DNA of 23,257 nt, taken from assembly GCA_949296915.1 (NCBI GenBank), contig CASFPX010000027.1, positions 1 to 23,257 of the forward strand, read 5' to 3'. The stretch is from Onthovicinus sp900555545 (GTDB lineage Bacteria; Bacillota; Clostridia; Oscillospirales; Acutalibacteraceae). This document shows positions 7,177-14,020 of this stretch, piece after piece. A program made the position numbers and the translations under genes. Every line of letters begins with the position of its first letter. Position 1 is the first letter of the stretch. The notes beneath the pieces were generated by a model. That model was not told where the DNA came from. It ran no database searches and saw only the letters and a list, made by a program, of their open reading frames with translations.

Positions 7177-8841
7177 TCAGCGCGTCTCCTCCAGCAGGAG
7201 CACGGCGCACTGGCACGGCTGGAGTAACGTTTTTTCCCGCAATTTCGGAGCCTGCTCCATATTGCCAAGGAGCAATTTGCAGTTCCCCGTTAAATATTCC
7301 GCAGGAAGATGGACAGCTGATTTTTTCGGTGACAAGCTGCACAGGATCAGCAGCGTACGCTCCCCCAGCCGCCGTGCGTAGGCCATCACATTCCTGTTCT
7401 TCGGATCGACTGGCACAAAGGAGCCATCACGGATCAGATCAATCCATTCGTTCCGGGTCCGGAGCGCCTGACGGTAGAAATTCAGGACGGAGTCCTCCCT
7501 CCCCTCCTGCTCTGCGGCATTGATCTGCGGATAGTTCGGGTTGAGCATCAGCCAAGGCTTCCCGGTTGTAAATCCCGCATTGGGACCGTCATCCCACTGC
7601 ATCGGGGTACGCGCGTGGTCGCGGGAATAATGGTTCAGATACCGCAGCAGGAACGGCATCTCAATTCGGGCAAACGGCCTGCTGCGCGCCGCCTTGATCT
7701 GGTTGACGGCCTGAATATCCCGGTAGTCCTCTTCGTGGAAGGGAGCGTTCGTCATCCCCAGTTCCTGCCCCTGATAGATAAACGGAGTCCCACGCTGGAA
7801 CAATAGGGATACGGCCAAACTCTTGGCGCTGCGCTCCCGGAGTGCTCCGGACGGCGCAAAGCGCGGGAGGCTGCGGGGCTGATCATGGTTCTCATAATAT
7901 ACGGCGGGCCAGCACGTTTCCGGAAGGTGCTGCCAGTGGAAAAGTGTACGTTTAAAACGACGCAGATCGGTGCTGCGCTGGCTGTAGCTGCACACGGGCA
8001 ACTGCGCCACATGCTCAAAGTGGAAGAGCGTATCGAGCAGGTGTTCCCGCTCGTCGGTGATCTCAGCGGCCCGGTCAAAGTCGACCCCTGTCGCCTCGCC
8101 GACGATGAGCGTATCAAACCGATCCCAGGACGACTCCGCAAGCGCGCGGATATACTTTTTCCAGTTGGGGCCCACGACGAAGCTCGAACTCTTTGCGCCG
8201 TACAAATTTTCCGGCTTGGAGATATAGGTGATCACATCACAGCGGAAGCCATCCACGCCTTTTTCCAGCCAGAAGTTGCAGATATCGGCAACCTCCTGCC
8301 GCACCTTGGGGTTATCCCAGTTCAGATCCGGCTGCTTTTTGCTGAACAGATGCAGGTAGAACTGTCCCCTCTCCTCGCAGTACTCCCAAGCGGAACCACC
8401 AAAGCATGCGCGCCAGTCGTTGGGCGGTGTGCGCTTATTCGATCCGGTTCCATCACGCCAGATGTAATAATCGCTATAGGGGTTCTCCGGCCCCTTTTTG
8501 CTCTCCTGAAACCACATATGTTCATCAGAGGTGTGATTGACGACCAGATCCATGACCAGGCGGATCCCGTTGGCGTGCAGGGCGGCAATCATGCGCTCCC
8601 AGTCCTCCATGGTGCCGAACTCCGGCATGATGGCCCGGTAGTCACTGATGTCGTAGCCATTGTCGTCGTTTGGGGAGGCATAGCATGGCGAGAGCCAGAC
8701 AGCGTTGACGCCGAGTGCCTTTAAATACGGGATCTTGGACGTAATTCCGTTCAAATCGCCAATACCGTCCCCGTTGCTGTCGCAGAAGCTACGGGGATAG
8801 ATCTGATAGATGACTGCATTTTTATACCATCTGGATTTCAT
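7177..8841 (-). CDS. GH13 alpha-glucosidase, oligo-1,6-glucosidase type
   Basis: A cytoplasmic glycoside hydrolase of family GH13 that should release glucose from short alpha-linked oligosaccharides. The 554 residues are the normal length. A calcium-loop sequence DSNGDGIGDL lies at 21-30 and region I DLVVNH at 98-103. QPDLN at 170-174 is the marker of the oligo-1,6-glucosidase subgroup. The nucleophile is Asp202 in GFRCDV, the acid/base Glu249 in VGEATG, and the stabilising Asp320 in ENHDQPR. The residue after the nucleophile is Val203. In this subgroup Val is associated with cleavage of alpha-1,6 bonds (isomaltose type) and Thr with alpha-1,4, so isomalto-oligosaccharides are the best guess. 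A GGAGGGG ribosome site fits the ATG at 8841. The gene overlaps the adenylyltransferase by 20 bases and closes the operon. Trehalose-6-phosphate hydrolase is a less likely alternative. Confidence 0.93.
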   Translation of the reverse strand: MKSRWYKNAVIYQIYPRSFCDSNGDGIGDLNGITSKIPYLKALGVNAVWLSPCYASPNDDNGYDISDYRAIMPEFGTMEDWERMIAALHANGIRLVMDLVVNHTSDEHMWFQESKKGPENPYSDYYIWRDGTGSNKRTPPNDWRACFGGSAWEYCEERGQFYLHLFSKKQPDLNWDNPKVRQEVADICNFWLEKGVDGFRCDVITYISKPENLYGAKSSSFVVGPNWKKYIRALAESSWDRFDTLIVGEATGVDFDRAAEITDEREHLLDTLFHFEHVAQLPVCSYSQRSTDLRRFKRTLFHWQHLPETCWPAVYYENHDQPRSLPRFAPSGALRERSAKSLAVSLLFQRGTPFIYQGQELGMTNAPFHEEDYRDIQAVNQIKAARSRPFARIEMPFLLRYLNHYSRDHARTPMQWDDGPNAGFTTGKPWLMLNPNYPQINAAEQEGREDSVLNFYRQALRTRNEWIDLIRDGSFVPVDPKNRNVMAYARRLGERTLLILCSLSPKKSAVHLPAEYLTGNCKLLLGNMEQAPKLREKTLLQPCQCAVLLLEETR

Positions 8842-9721
8842 TCTTTTTCCCCTCCATTTTCATCTCATCCACCGGATGCGCCTGTGCCCAGCGCAGATAG
8901 CCGCGCATATGCTCCTCATCCTGCCGGTTGTACCGGTATCCCAGCTGCCCACCGACCTGACTGGCCAACCGGCCGAACAGATCACACGCCGTGAAGACCG
9001 CCCGCCACAAATTTTCCGGTTCGCTGTTCGAATATGTAGCCAGATACTGATGGTACAGATCCTCCGGCAAAAAGCGCTTAAAATACTTGCCCATCTTGCC
9101 GGGCGAGACTGAAAAGCCGTGTGCACAGCCGATATACCAGGAAACCATATCGTTTAACTCAGCGCGCACGACGCCGCCAAACATCTCCATGGCGTAGGGG
9201 CGCTCATCACGAGAGATGCCCTTGGCGACGTTCTGCATACACCACCAAAAGTTATTGCAGCAGGACGCGTAATAGAGCTCCGATGGGCGAGATACCCAAT
9301 AGGAGCTGTCATCCGGCTTTGGAAAGTCCGGTAGGATCCCATCCTTATCGAGCAGAACACTGTTGAGGCTGTCATCCTCAATCAGCTCAGGCTTTTCGAT
9401 AGGGAACAGCCGCAGATCGATCCGGTTCCCGTCCAAAAAGAGCATGAGATAATTAAAATTTCCCTTTCCCTCCGGATCGCGCATCGCCTCCGGCATCTGG
9501 AGCATCAACCGGGGGCCGAACACGTCGATCCAACTGTGATCCGACGTGAAAGATGTAATATCCCGCACGATGTAGACGATGTCGTAATCCTGATAGAAGT
9601 CCCGGGGCGCGTTCGGATCGTTTCGCGAGCCGCCCATGTATACGGCACGGATGCGTTCATCCTCCCGCGCGACACGCAGAATTAAATCCATCATTTCCTG
9701 TTCCGACCGCATGGAAGTCAT
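8822..9721 (-). CDS. Aminoglycoside 6-adenylyltransferase (AadK/ANT(6)-like)
   Basis: Predicted to transfer AMP from ATP to the 6-position of streptomycin, which inactivates it. The 299 residues resemble Bacillus AadK: the MRSEQEMMDLIL opening, the nucleotidyltransferase signature GGSRND followed by DFYQDYDIVYIV (two metal-binding Asp in DYD), GNFNYLMLFLDGNRIDLRL, and a C-terminal helical half with NFWWCMQNVAKGI and VSWYIGCAHGFS. I start at ATG 9721. An in-frame GTG at 9730 lies inside the AGAGGTG ribosome site and is unlikely, and homology proper begins at the Met three codons further in. It is the fifth gene of a six-gene operon, 21 bases after the GNAT gene. As a chromosomal homologue in a sugar operon, its true substrate may not be streptomycin. 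Confidence 0.9.
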   Translation of the reverse strand: MTSMRSEQEMMDLILRVAREDERIRAVYMGGSRNDPNAPRDFYQDYDIVYIVRDITSFTSDHSWIDVFGPRLMLQMPEAMRDPEGKGNFNYLMLFLDGNRIDLRLFPIEKPELIEDDSLNSVLLDKDGILPDFPKPDDSSYWVSRPSELYYASCCNNFWWCMQNVAKGISRDERPYAMEMFGGVVRAELNDMVSWYIGCAHGFSVSPGKMGKYFKRFLPEDLYHQYLATYSNSEPENLWRAVFTACDLFGRLASQVGGQLGYRYNRQDEEHMRGYLRWAQAHPVDEMKMEGKKNEIQMV

Positions 9722-9742
9722 GCTTTTCACCTCTGTTCCCGC

Positions 9743-10228
9743 CTATAGCGCATGATAAAATAGGGTAATATCCTGATACGTTCCCGAACGATCCCGGAAC
9801 CCGCCGGGAACTGTACCCAGGCGGACAAAGCCGAGTTTTTCATACAAACGGATGGCGGGCATATTTGACGCCACAACGGCATTGAACTGCAAAATTCGGA
9901 ACCCGAGCTCCCGGGCGCGCGCCATACAGTCACGTACCAGTTCTTCGCCCACGCCGCATCCCCGCGCATCCTCCGACACGGCATAACTCGCGTTGGCAAT
10001 ATGGCCACATCGGCCCACATTGTTCGGATGCAGGATATACAGACCACAGATCGCACCATTCTGGACGGCCACGCCGCAATATGATTGCTGCGCAAAAAAG
10101 GATGCGCCGCTCTCCGGCGTCAGGCGCTCCTCCTGCGGGAACGCATTCCCCGCCGCCACCACCTGATTCCAAATTTGAATCAGGTCCGGCAGATCCATGG
10201 GACTATATTTGCGTATCACAAGATTCAT
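9743..10228 (-). CDS. GNAT-family N-acetyltransferase
   Basis: A 161-residue acetyl-CoA-dependent acetyltransferase of the GNAT superfamily. The diagnostic acetyl-CoA loop is visible as ARGCGVGEEL near residues 92-101 (RGxGVG form). It is preceded by a beta strand with HIANASYAVSE and followed by LQFNAVVASNMPAIRLYEKLGF, the usual motif B with a C-terminal Tyr-Glu-Lys-Leu-Gly-Phe. The substrate cannot be read from the sequence. Small-molecule or protein amines are typical, and its place next to an aminoglycoside adenylyltransferase leaves antibiotic acetylation possible but unproven. A GAGGGG ribosome site lies 8 bases before the ATG. It follows the HD-protein gene by 30 bases. Confidence 0.9.
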   Translation of the reverse strand: MNLVIRKYSPMDLPDLIQIWNQVVAAGNAFPQEERLTPESGASFFAQQSYCGVAVQNGAICGLYILHPNNVGRCGHIANASYAVSEDARGCGVGEELVRDCMARARELGFRILQFNAVVASNMPAIRLYEKLGFVRLGTVPGGFRDRSGTYQDITLFYHAL

Positions 10229-10258
10229 CCGCGAGGCCCCTCACTTCCGTTTAAGTTT

Positions 10259-10807
10259 TCAGCCCTGTGCCTGCATCGCCGCGAGCACCTTCCCGGCAAG
10301 CTCGGGCACTGTCAAGCCCAGCATTTCCGCTCCCCTGGCGATCACATCTCGGGAACACCCAGCGGCAAATTTTTTATCCTTGAACTTTTTCATGACGGAT
10401 TTGACCTCCATCCCGTCGAGGCCCGTGGGGCGCATCAGCGCCGCCGCGCCGATCAATCCGGTGAACTCGTCCACGGCAAAGAGGTATTTTTCCATCAGGC
10501 GCTCCGGCTCCACGTCACAGCACAGGCCGTAACCGTGGCTGGCGACGGCATGGATGACCGTCTCGTCCACATCTTCCTCCCGCAGCAGCTCCTGCGCCTT
10601 GACGCAGTGCTGCTCCGGCCACTGTTCAAAGTCAATATCGTGCAAAATCCCGACGGCGTTCCAGTAGTCCTCGTTGCCCGGGTCGTTCTCCCGCGCGATA
10701 TAGGCGAGCACCTTGCCCACCGTCTGCGCGTGCTGGATGTGAAACGGCTCACGGTTGTACTTTTTGACCAGCTCCATCGCCTGCTCCGGCGTAGGGATAT
10801 AGCCCAT
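10259..10807 (-). CDS. HD-domain metal-dependent hydrolase
   Basis: A 182-residue protein of the HD phosphohydrolase superfamily. The metal ligands appear as His26 (FHIQHAQTV), His56-Asp57 (GILHDIDFE) and Asp113 (FAVDEFTGLI), which is the full HD set. Proteins of this compact type commonly act on nucleotides or phosphorylated small molecules, but the substrate is unknown here. I start at ATG 10807, 8 bases after a GGAGG. The in-frame TTG at 10822 overlaps that ribosome site. It lies 38 bases after the beta-galactosidase and 30 bases before the GNAT gene on the same strand. A function in the same pathway as its neighbours is inferred only from co-transcription. Confidence 0.88.
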   Translation of the reverse strand: MGYIPTPEQAMELVKKYNREPFHIQHAQTVGKVLAYIARENDPGNEDYWNAVGILHDIDFEQWPEQHCVKAQELLREEDVDETVIHAVASHGYGLCCDVEPERLMEKYLFAVDEFTGLIGAAALMRPTGLDGMEVKSVMKKFKDKKFAAGCSRDVIARGAEMLGLTVPELAGKVLAAMQAQG

Positions 10808-10845
10808 TACAGATACCTCCAAACATTTTAATTTTAGATGGATAT

Positions 10846-12570
10846 TCAGCCCAGGTCGTGCTTGTCTGTGATCTCCACGACCGGCTTGTCACAGTGCTCG
10901 AGCTCAAGCACAACGATCTCATTCTCCTCTTTCAGCAGCGCGCCCGGCAGGTAGAGCGTCTTCTGCGGGCCGCGGGTGTTCCAATACCGGCCCAGGTTAA
11001 AGCCGTTGACGTAGACCACGCCTTTGGTAAAGCCGTCCAGCCGCACAAAGCACTCCGCCTGCGAGTCCGCCTGGAATTTGCCCCGGAAGAAGATCGGGTA
11101 CTTCTCCGCCCCGCGCGTGAAGTCGAGCTTTTCGATGTTATCGAGCGGCAGCGTCATCACCTCGTAGTCCATCAGGGTTTGGATCCCAAGGTAAACAGCG
11201 CTGATCCCCTTGCGGTCCATCAGGTACTCACCGTAGTTCACACGCCCCATTGCGTCCACCAGAACACCCAGCTCTGTCTCCGGATTTTTCAGGTTCAAAA
11301 CAAGGCTGTCCTTCTTTTTCCGAAGCCGCTTGAAAAATCCTTCCTTCTGCGCAATATCATAGGTTTTCTTCAGTTTCCCGTCCACATACACATAGGCGCG
11401 GTCATGCAGATCCCGCAGGGAGAGCGTACTCATCCCATATGCCCCGTGCACCGTCGTCTTGTAGTAGATCAGGCCAAAGTTCTGGCCGTAGTACTCCATG
11501 CTCTCCGGCATAGGTGAATAGTGGCGCTCGCCGATCCGGTCCATGTTCTCAAACGATTGCAGCTTAGGCTCCGGCGGCAGCTCACCCAGCGGCAGGCCCT
11601 GCTTTTCGTGCATCAGCTTGCGGATGGCATGATACTGCGGCGTATAGCCGCCGTATTCATTCAGCGGAGCACAGTAATCGTAGCTGGTGGTGGTGGGCTG
11701 ATAGTATCCGCCGTGGTTCGCCCCGGCGGTAAAGCCGAAGTTCGTTCCGCCGTGGAACATGTAAAAGTTGAAGCCTGCCCCCTGATCAAAAAAGCTCTCA
11801 AGCTCGTGCAGGATAGACTGATACCCGCGCGTATGGTGCTTTTCGCCCCAGTGGTCGAACCAGCCGCACCAGAATTCCATGCACATCTTGGGGGCGTTGT
11901 CCTGAAGCCCGCGCAGGGATTTGAAGGCCGAGGCCGCGCGGCTGCCAAAGTTGAGCGTCTTGTACACACCGTCAATCCCGCCGCCCGCGAGCATACTCGG
12001 GCTGGTGCCGTCCGCCGTGAAGAGCAGTACTTCCACGCCATTTTTCAGAATGATCTCGTGAACCTTGTCGAGGTACTGCTTATCGTTGCCATAGCTGCCG
12101 TACTCATTCTCCACCTGCATGGCGATGATATTCCCGCCCCGCGTGATCTGAAGCGGCGCAAGGCGCCTGAACAGCTCCGCATAAAAATCTGATACATGCC
12201 CCAAAAACACCGGATCATTGCAGCGCAGGCGCATGTTCTTATCCTTTAAGAGCCACGCCGGCAGGCCGCCGAAATCCCACTCCGCACAGATGTACGGGCC
12301 CGGGCGGATGATGACATACAGCCCCAGCTCCTGTGCCGTTTTGATATAGCGCTCGATGTCCAGCCTCCCGCTGAAGTCAAACGTCCCCTTCTTGGGCTCG
12401 TGCAGGTTCCAGCACACATAGGTCTCCACCGTATTAAAGCCCGCTGCCTTCAATTTTTCCAGCCGGTCGCGCCAATACTCCGGCAGCACCCGAAAATAGT
12501 GGATCGCACCCGAGTAAATCTGGAACGGTTTGTCGTTGAGCATGAAGGCTCCGTCTTTGATCTCGAACAT
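10846..12570 (-). CDS. GH35 beta-galactosidase
   Basis: Cleaves terminal beta-linked galactose from oligosaccharides. The 574-residue protein has the GH35 TIM barrel at about 1-320 with hallmark segments SGAIHYFRVLP (20-30), ETYVCWNLHEP (49-59) and RPGPYICAEWDFGG (89-102). The acid/base Glu156 sits in MQVENEYG, and the nucleophile Glu232 in CMEFWCGWFDHWG. Two C-terminal beta-sandwich domains follow, ending with a jelly-roll segment KGVVYVNGFNLGRYW typical of the family. There is no signal peptide, so it should act inside the cell on imported di- or oligosaccharides. The length matches short bacterial GH35 enzymes. The ribosome site is AAAGGA before ATG 12570, and the gene begins 40 bases after the metallophosphoesterase. 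Exact linkage preference (beta-1,3, 1,4 or 1,6) cannot be told. Confidence 0.94.
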   Translation of the reverse strand: MFEIKDGAFMLNDKPFQIYSGAIHYFRVLPEYWRDRLEKLKAAGFNTVETYVCWNLHEPKKGTFDFSGRLDIERYIKTAQELGLYVIIRPGPYICAEWDFGGLPAWLLKDKNMRLRCNDPVFLGHVSDFYAELFRRLAPLQITRGGNIIAMQVENEYGSYGNDKQYLDKVHEIILKNGVEVLLFTADGTSPSMLAGGGIDGVYKTLNFGSRAASAFKSLRGLQDNAPKMCMEFWCGWFDHWGEKHHTRGYQSILHELESFFDQGAGFNFYMFHGGTNFGFTAGANHGGYYQPTTTSYDYCAPLNEYGGYTPQYHAIRKLMHEKQGLPLGELPPEPKLQSFENMDRIGERHYSPMPESMEYYGQNFGLIYYKTTVHGAYGMSTLSLRDLHDRAYVYVDGKLKKTYDIAQKEGFFKRLRKKKDSLVLNLKNPETELGVLVDAMGRVNYGEYLMDRKGISAVYLGIQTLMDYEVMTLPLDNIEKLDFTRGAEKYPIFFRGKFQADSQAECFVRLDGFTKGVVYVNGFNLGRYWNTRGPQKTLYLPGALLKEENEIVVLELEHCDKPVVEITDKHDLG

Positions 12571-12610
12571 ATTTATAATTCCTTTCCTCTTTTATTCTGA
12601 TTGAATGGAC

Positions 12611-13852
12611 TTACTCGGCGGCCGGCAGCTGAATGTGGATAAACTGCTCGCTCTCGGCCCCCCAGCTGTCCACCGCATAGATCTCAAAGGTGTGCGCCCG
12701 ATCCGGCTGATCCAGCTTTTTCAGTTCCAGATGGACCGTTTTACGCATCTGTTCTAAACCGTTATAAAAATCACTGAAATAGTACTGCGTCTGATTGCCA
12801 TCGATCACAATCTTATAGGAGTGGACAAAATCATCGTCCGATCCGGCTGGAAATTCTAAATGGATCCCCTCCGCTGTCCGAACCGCGGATCCACCCGCCC
12901 CCGCAAGGACTGGCGGTCCGTTCTGCGCGCGGCGCACATCAAAGGAATATCGCCCGTCGTTCACATAGGGCAACGGAAGTTCCCAGAGGCGGCACGCCTT
13001 CTCCTCCTGCCCCAAGCCGTCGTCCGAAAAGTGAAGCCGGTGAATCTGGATGGCGTGTTCCCCAAAGGTCAACAGATAGCCCATGGGGGTATCCTCAGCA
13101 TTCGGGGGGATGGTTCCATTCTCCTTCCCGGGCTCCAGTTCCGTGTAGGAGAGGGACTGCGTGTTGATCACGGTGTACTTCCCCTGCCAGATCGAGCGCT
13201 CGTCGAGCAGCGAATAGTGCACGTGGCCGCTGAAGTTGACCACATTTGGATGGCGTTCAAACACGCCGCCAAGCCCGATATCGCCCCAGTCCTCCGCGCC
13301 GTAGCTCGTATCCACAGGCTGGTTGTGGGTCATGACAAAAATTGGGCGGTCCGGCGCGTCCTGTTCTGCCGCGGTGATCTCCTGTTCCAGCCAGGGCAGC
13401 ACCTTTCGATACCCGTTTGTCATATTGCCGCTGTCCGGCGAGGCGCCGATAAAATGATACCCGTTGACCACATAGTGCGTCCACGCCGGAACACCCACGA
13501 TCCGCTCAAAATCCAGGCGGTGCGGATTCCACGTCAAAAAGCTCTTGCTCCAATAGTCGTGATTGCCCATGATCGTCTGGATAATGGGGCGATCCGCACC
13601 GAATACCCGATCGATGGTGCGCATATAAGTCCGGAACGCAAAGCGCGTCCCCAGATCCCCAATATCCCCTGCAAAGAGGATCATGTCAACTCCCCTATTT
13701 TTAAAAACCGTCAGCGCACGTGTCAGGTTGCGCACATAGATGTCAGATTGGCGCAGATGCCCCGGCGTGACAGGCAACTGCGTGTCGGAAATCACACCCA
13801 CCTGAAATGGGTGGTCAGAGACCGAGTAGCTTTGAATTTGTGTACGGATCAT
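12611..13852 (-). CDS. Calcineurin-like metallophosphoesterase with C-terminal beta domain
   Basis: A 413-residue protein whose first ~260 residues form a calcineurin-like phosphoesterase. Visible metal-binding motifs are VISDTQ (21-25, DxQ in place of the common DxH), AGDIGD (61-66), GNHDYW (96-101), MTHNQP and SGHVHYS. The rest, from about residue 300, looks like a beta-sandwich (FN3/Ig-like) with a hydrophilic C-terminus. No signal peptide or membrane segment is seen, so it is probably cytoplasmic, although related proteins are often exported. The substrate is unknown; phosphodiesters or nucleotides are typical for the fold. The AGGAGGT ribosome site is close to the ATG. It is the first gene of the six-gene operon under the promoter at 13900-13928. 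Confidence 0.88.
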   Translation of the reverse strand: MIRTQIQSYSVSDHPFQVGVISDTQLPVTPGHLRQSDIYVRNLTRALTVFKNRGVDMILFAGDIGDLGTRFAFRTYMRTIDRVFGADRPIIQTIMGNHDYWSKSFLTWNPHRLDFERIVGVPAWTHYVVNGYHFIGASPDSGNMTNGYRKVLPWLEQEITAAEQDAPDRPIFVMTHNQPVDTSYGAEDWGDIGLGGVFERHPNVVNFSGHVHYSLLDERSIWQGKYTVINTQSLSYTELEPGKENGTIPPNAEDTPMGYLLTFGEHAIQIHRLHFSDDGLGQEEKACRLWELPLPYVNDGRYSFDVRRAQNGPPVLAGAGGSAVRTAEGIHLEFPAGSDDDFVHSYKIVIDGNQTQYYFSDFYNGLEQMRKTVHLELKKLDQPDRAHTFEIYAVDSWGAESEQFIHIQLPAAE

Positions 13853-13899
13853 ACATACCTCCTGTTCTCACGGAAGACGTGCAATCGGGTTCCACAGGT

Positions 13900-13928
13900 A
13901 TTTTATATCGGGCGGCGAAAATCGTCAA
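13900..13928 (-). promoter_or_regulatory. Predicted sigma-A promoter of the six-gene sugar/resistance operon
   Basis: On the minus strand TTGACG (13923-13928) and TAAAAT (13900-13905) are separated by 17 bp. It is about 48 bases before the metallophosphoesterase ATG. No other strong promoter is apparent between the six downstream genes, which are spaced by 40 bases or less. Confidence 0.75.
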
Positions 13929-13968
13929 TAAAATTTTCAAATTCTGACGGATCGTACGCCTGACAGAT

Positions 13969-14004
13969 AAAAAACATCCCCGGCCCACCTTTGAACCGGG
14001 GATG
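13969..14004 (-). terminator. Rho-independent terminator of the PpiC-type foldase gene
   Basis: The arms catccccgg (13975-13983) and ccggggatg (13996-14004) form a perfect 9-bp stem with a 12-base loop. On the minus strand it is followed by TTTTTT (13969-13974), 16 bases after the stop codon. Confidence 0.9.
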
Positions 14005-14020
14005 CAATTACAATTTGTGG

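Noticed and set aside
8822..9721. Aminoglycoside adenylyltransferase considered as a recently acquired mobile resistance gene
   Set aside because: It is embedded in an operon with matching spacing and composition, overlaps the next gene, and has no insertion sequence, integron site or recombinase beside it. A resident chromosomal AadK-like gene fits better.
10085..10831. 248-codon open frame on the plus strand spanning the GNAT and HD genes
   Set aside because: It crosses two genes with clear family motifs on the other strand, has no ribosome site, and the product shows no known domain.
12860..13963. Long open frame on the plus strand (367 codons) opposite the metallophosphoesterase
   Set aside because: No recognisable motif or ribosome site. 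It also runs across the minus-strand promoter. It is a by-product of codon bias on the real gene.
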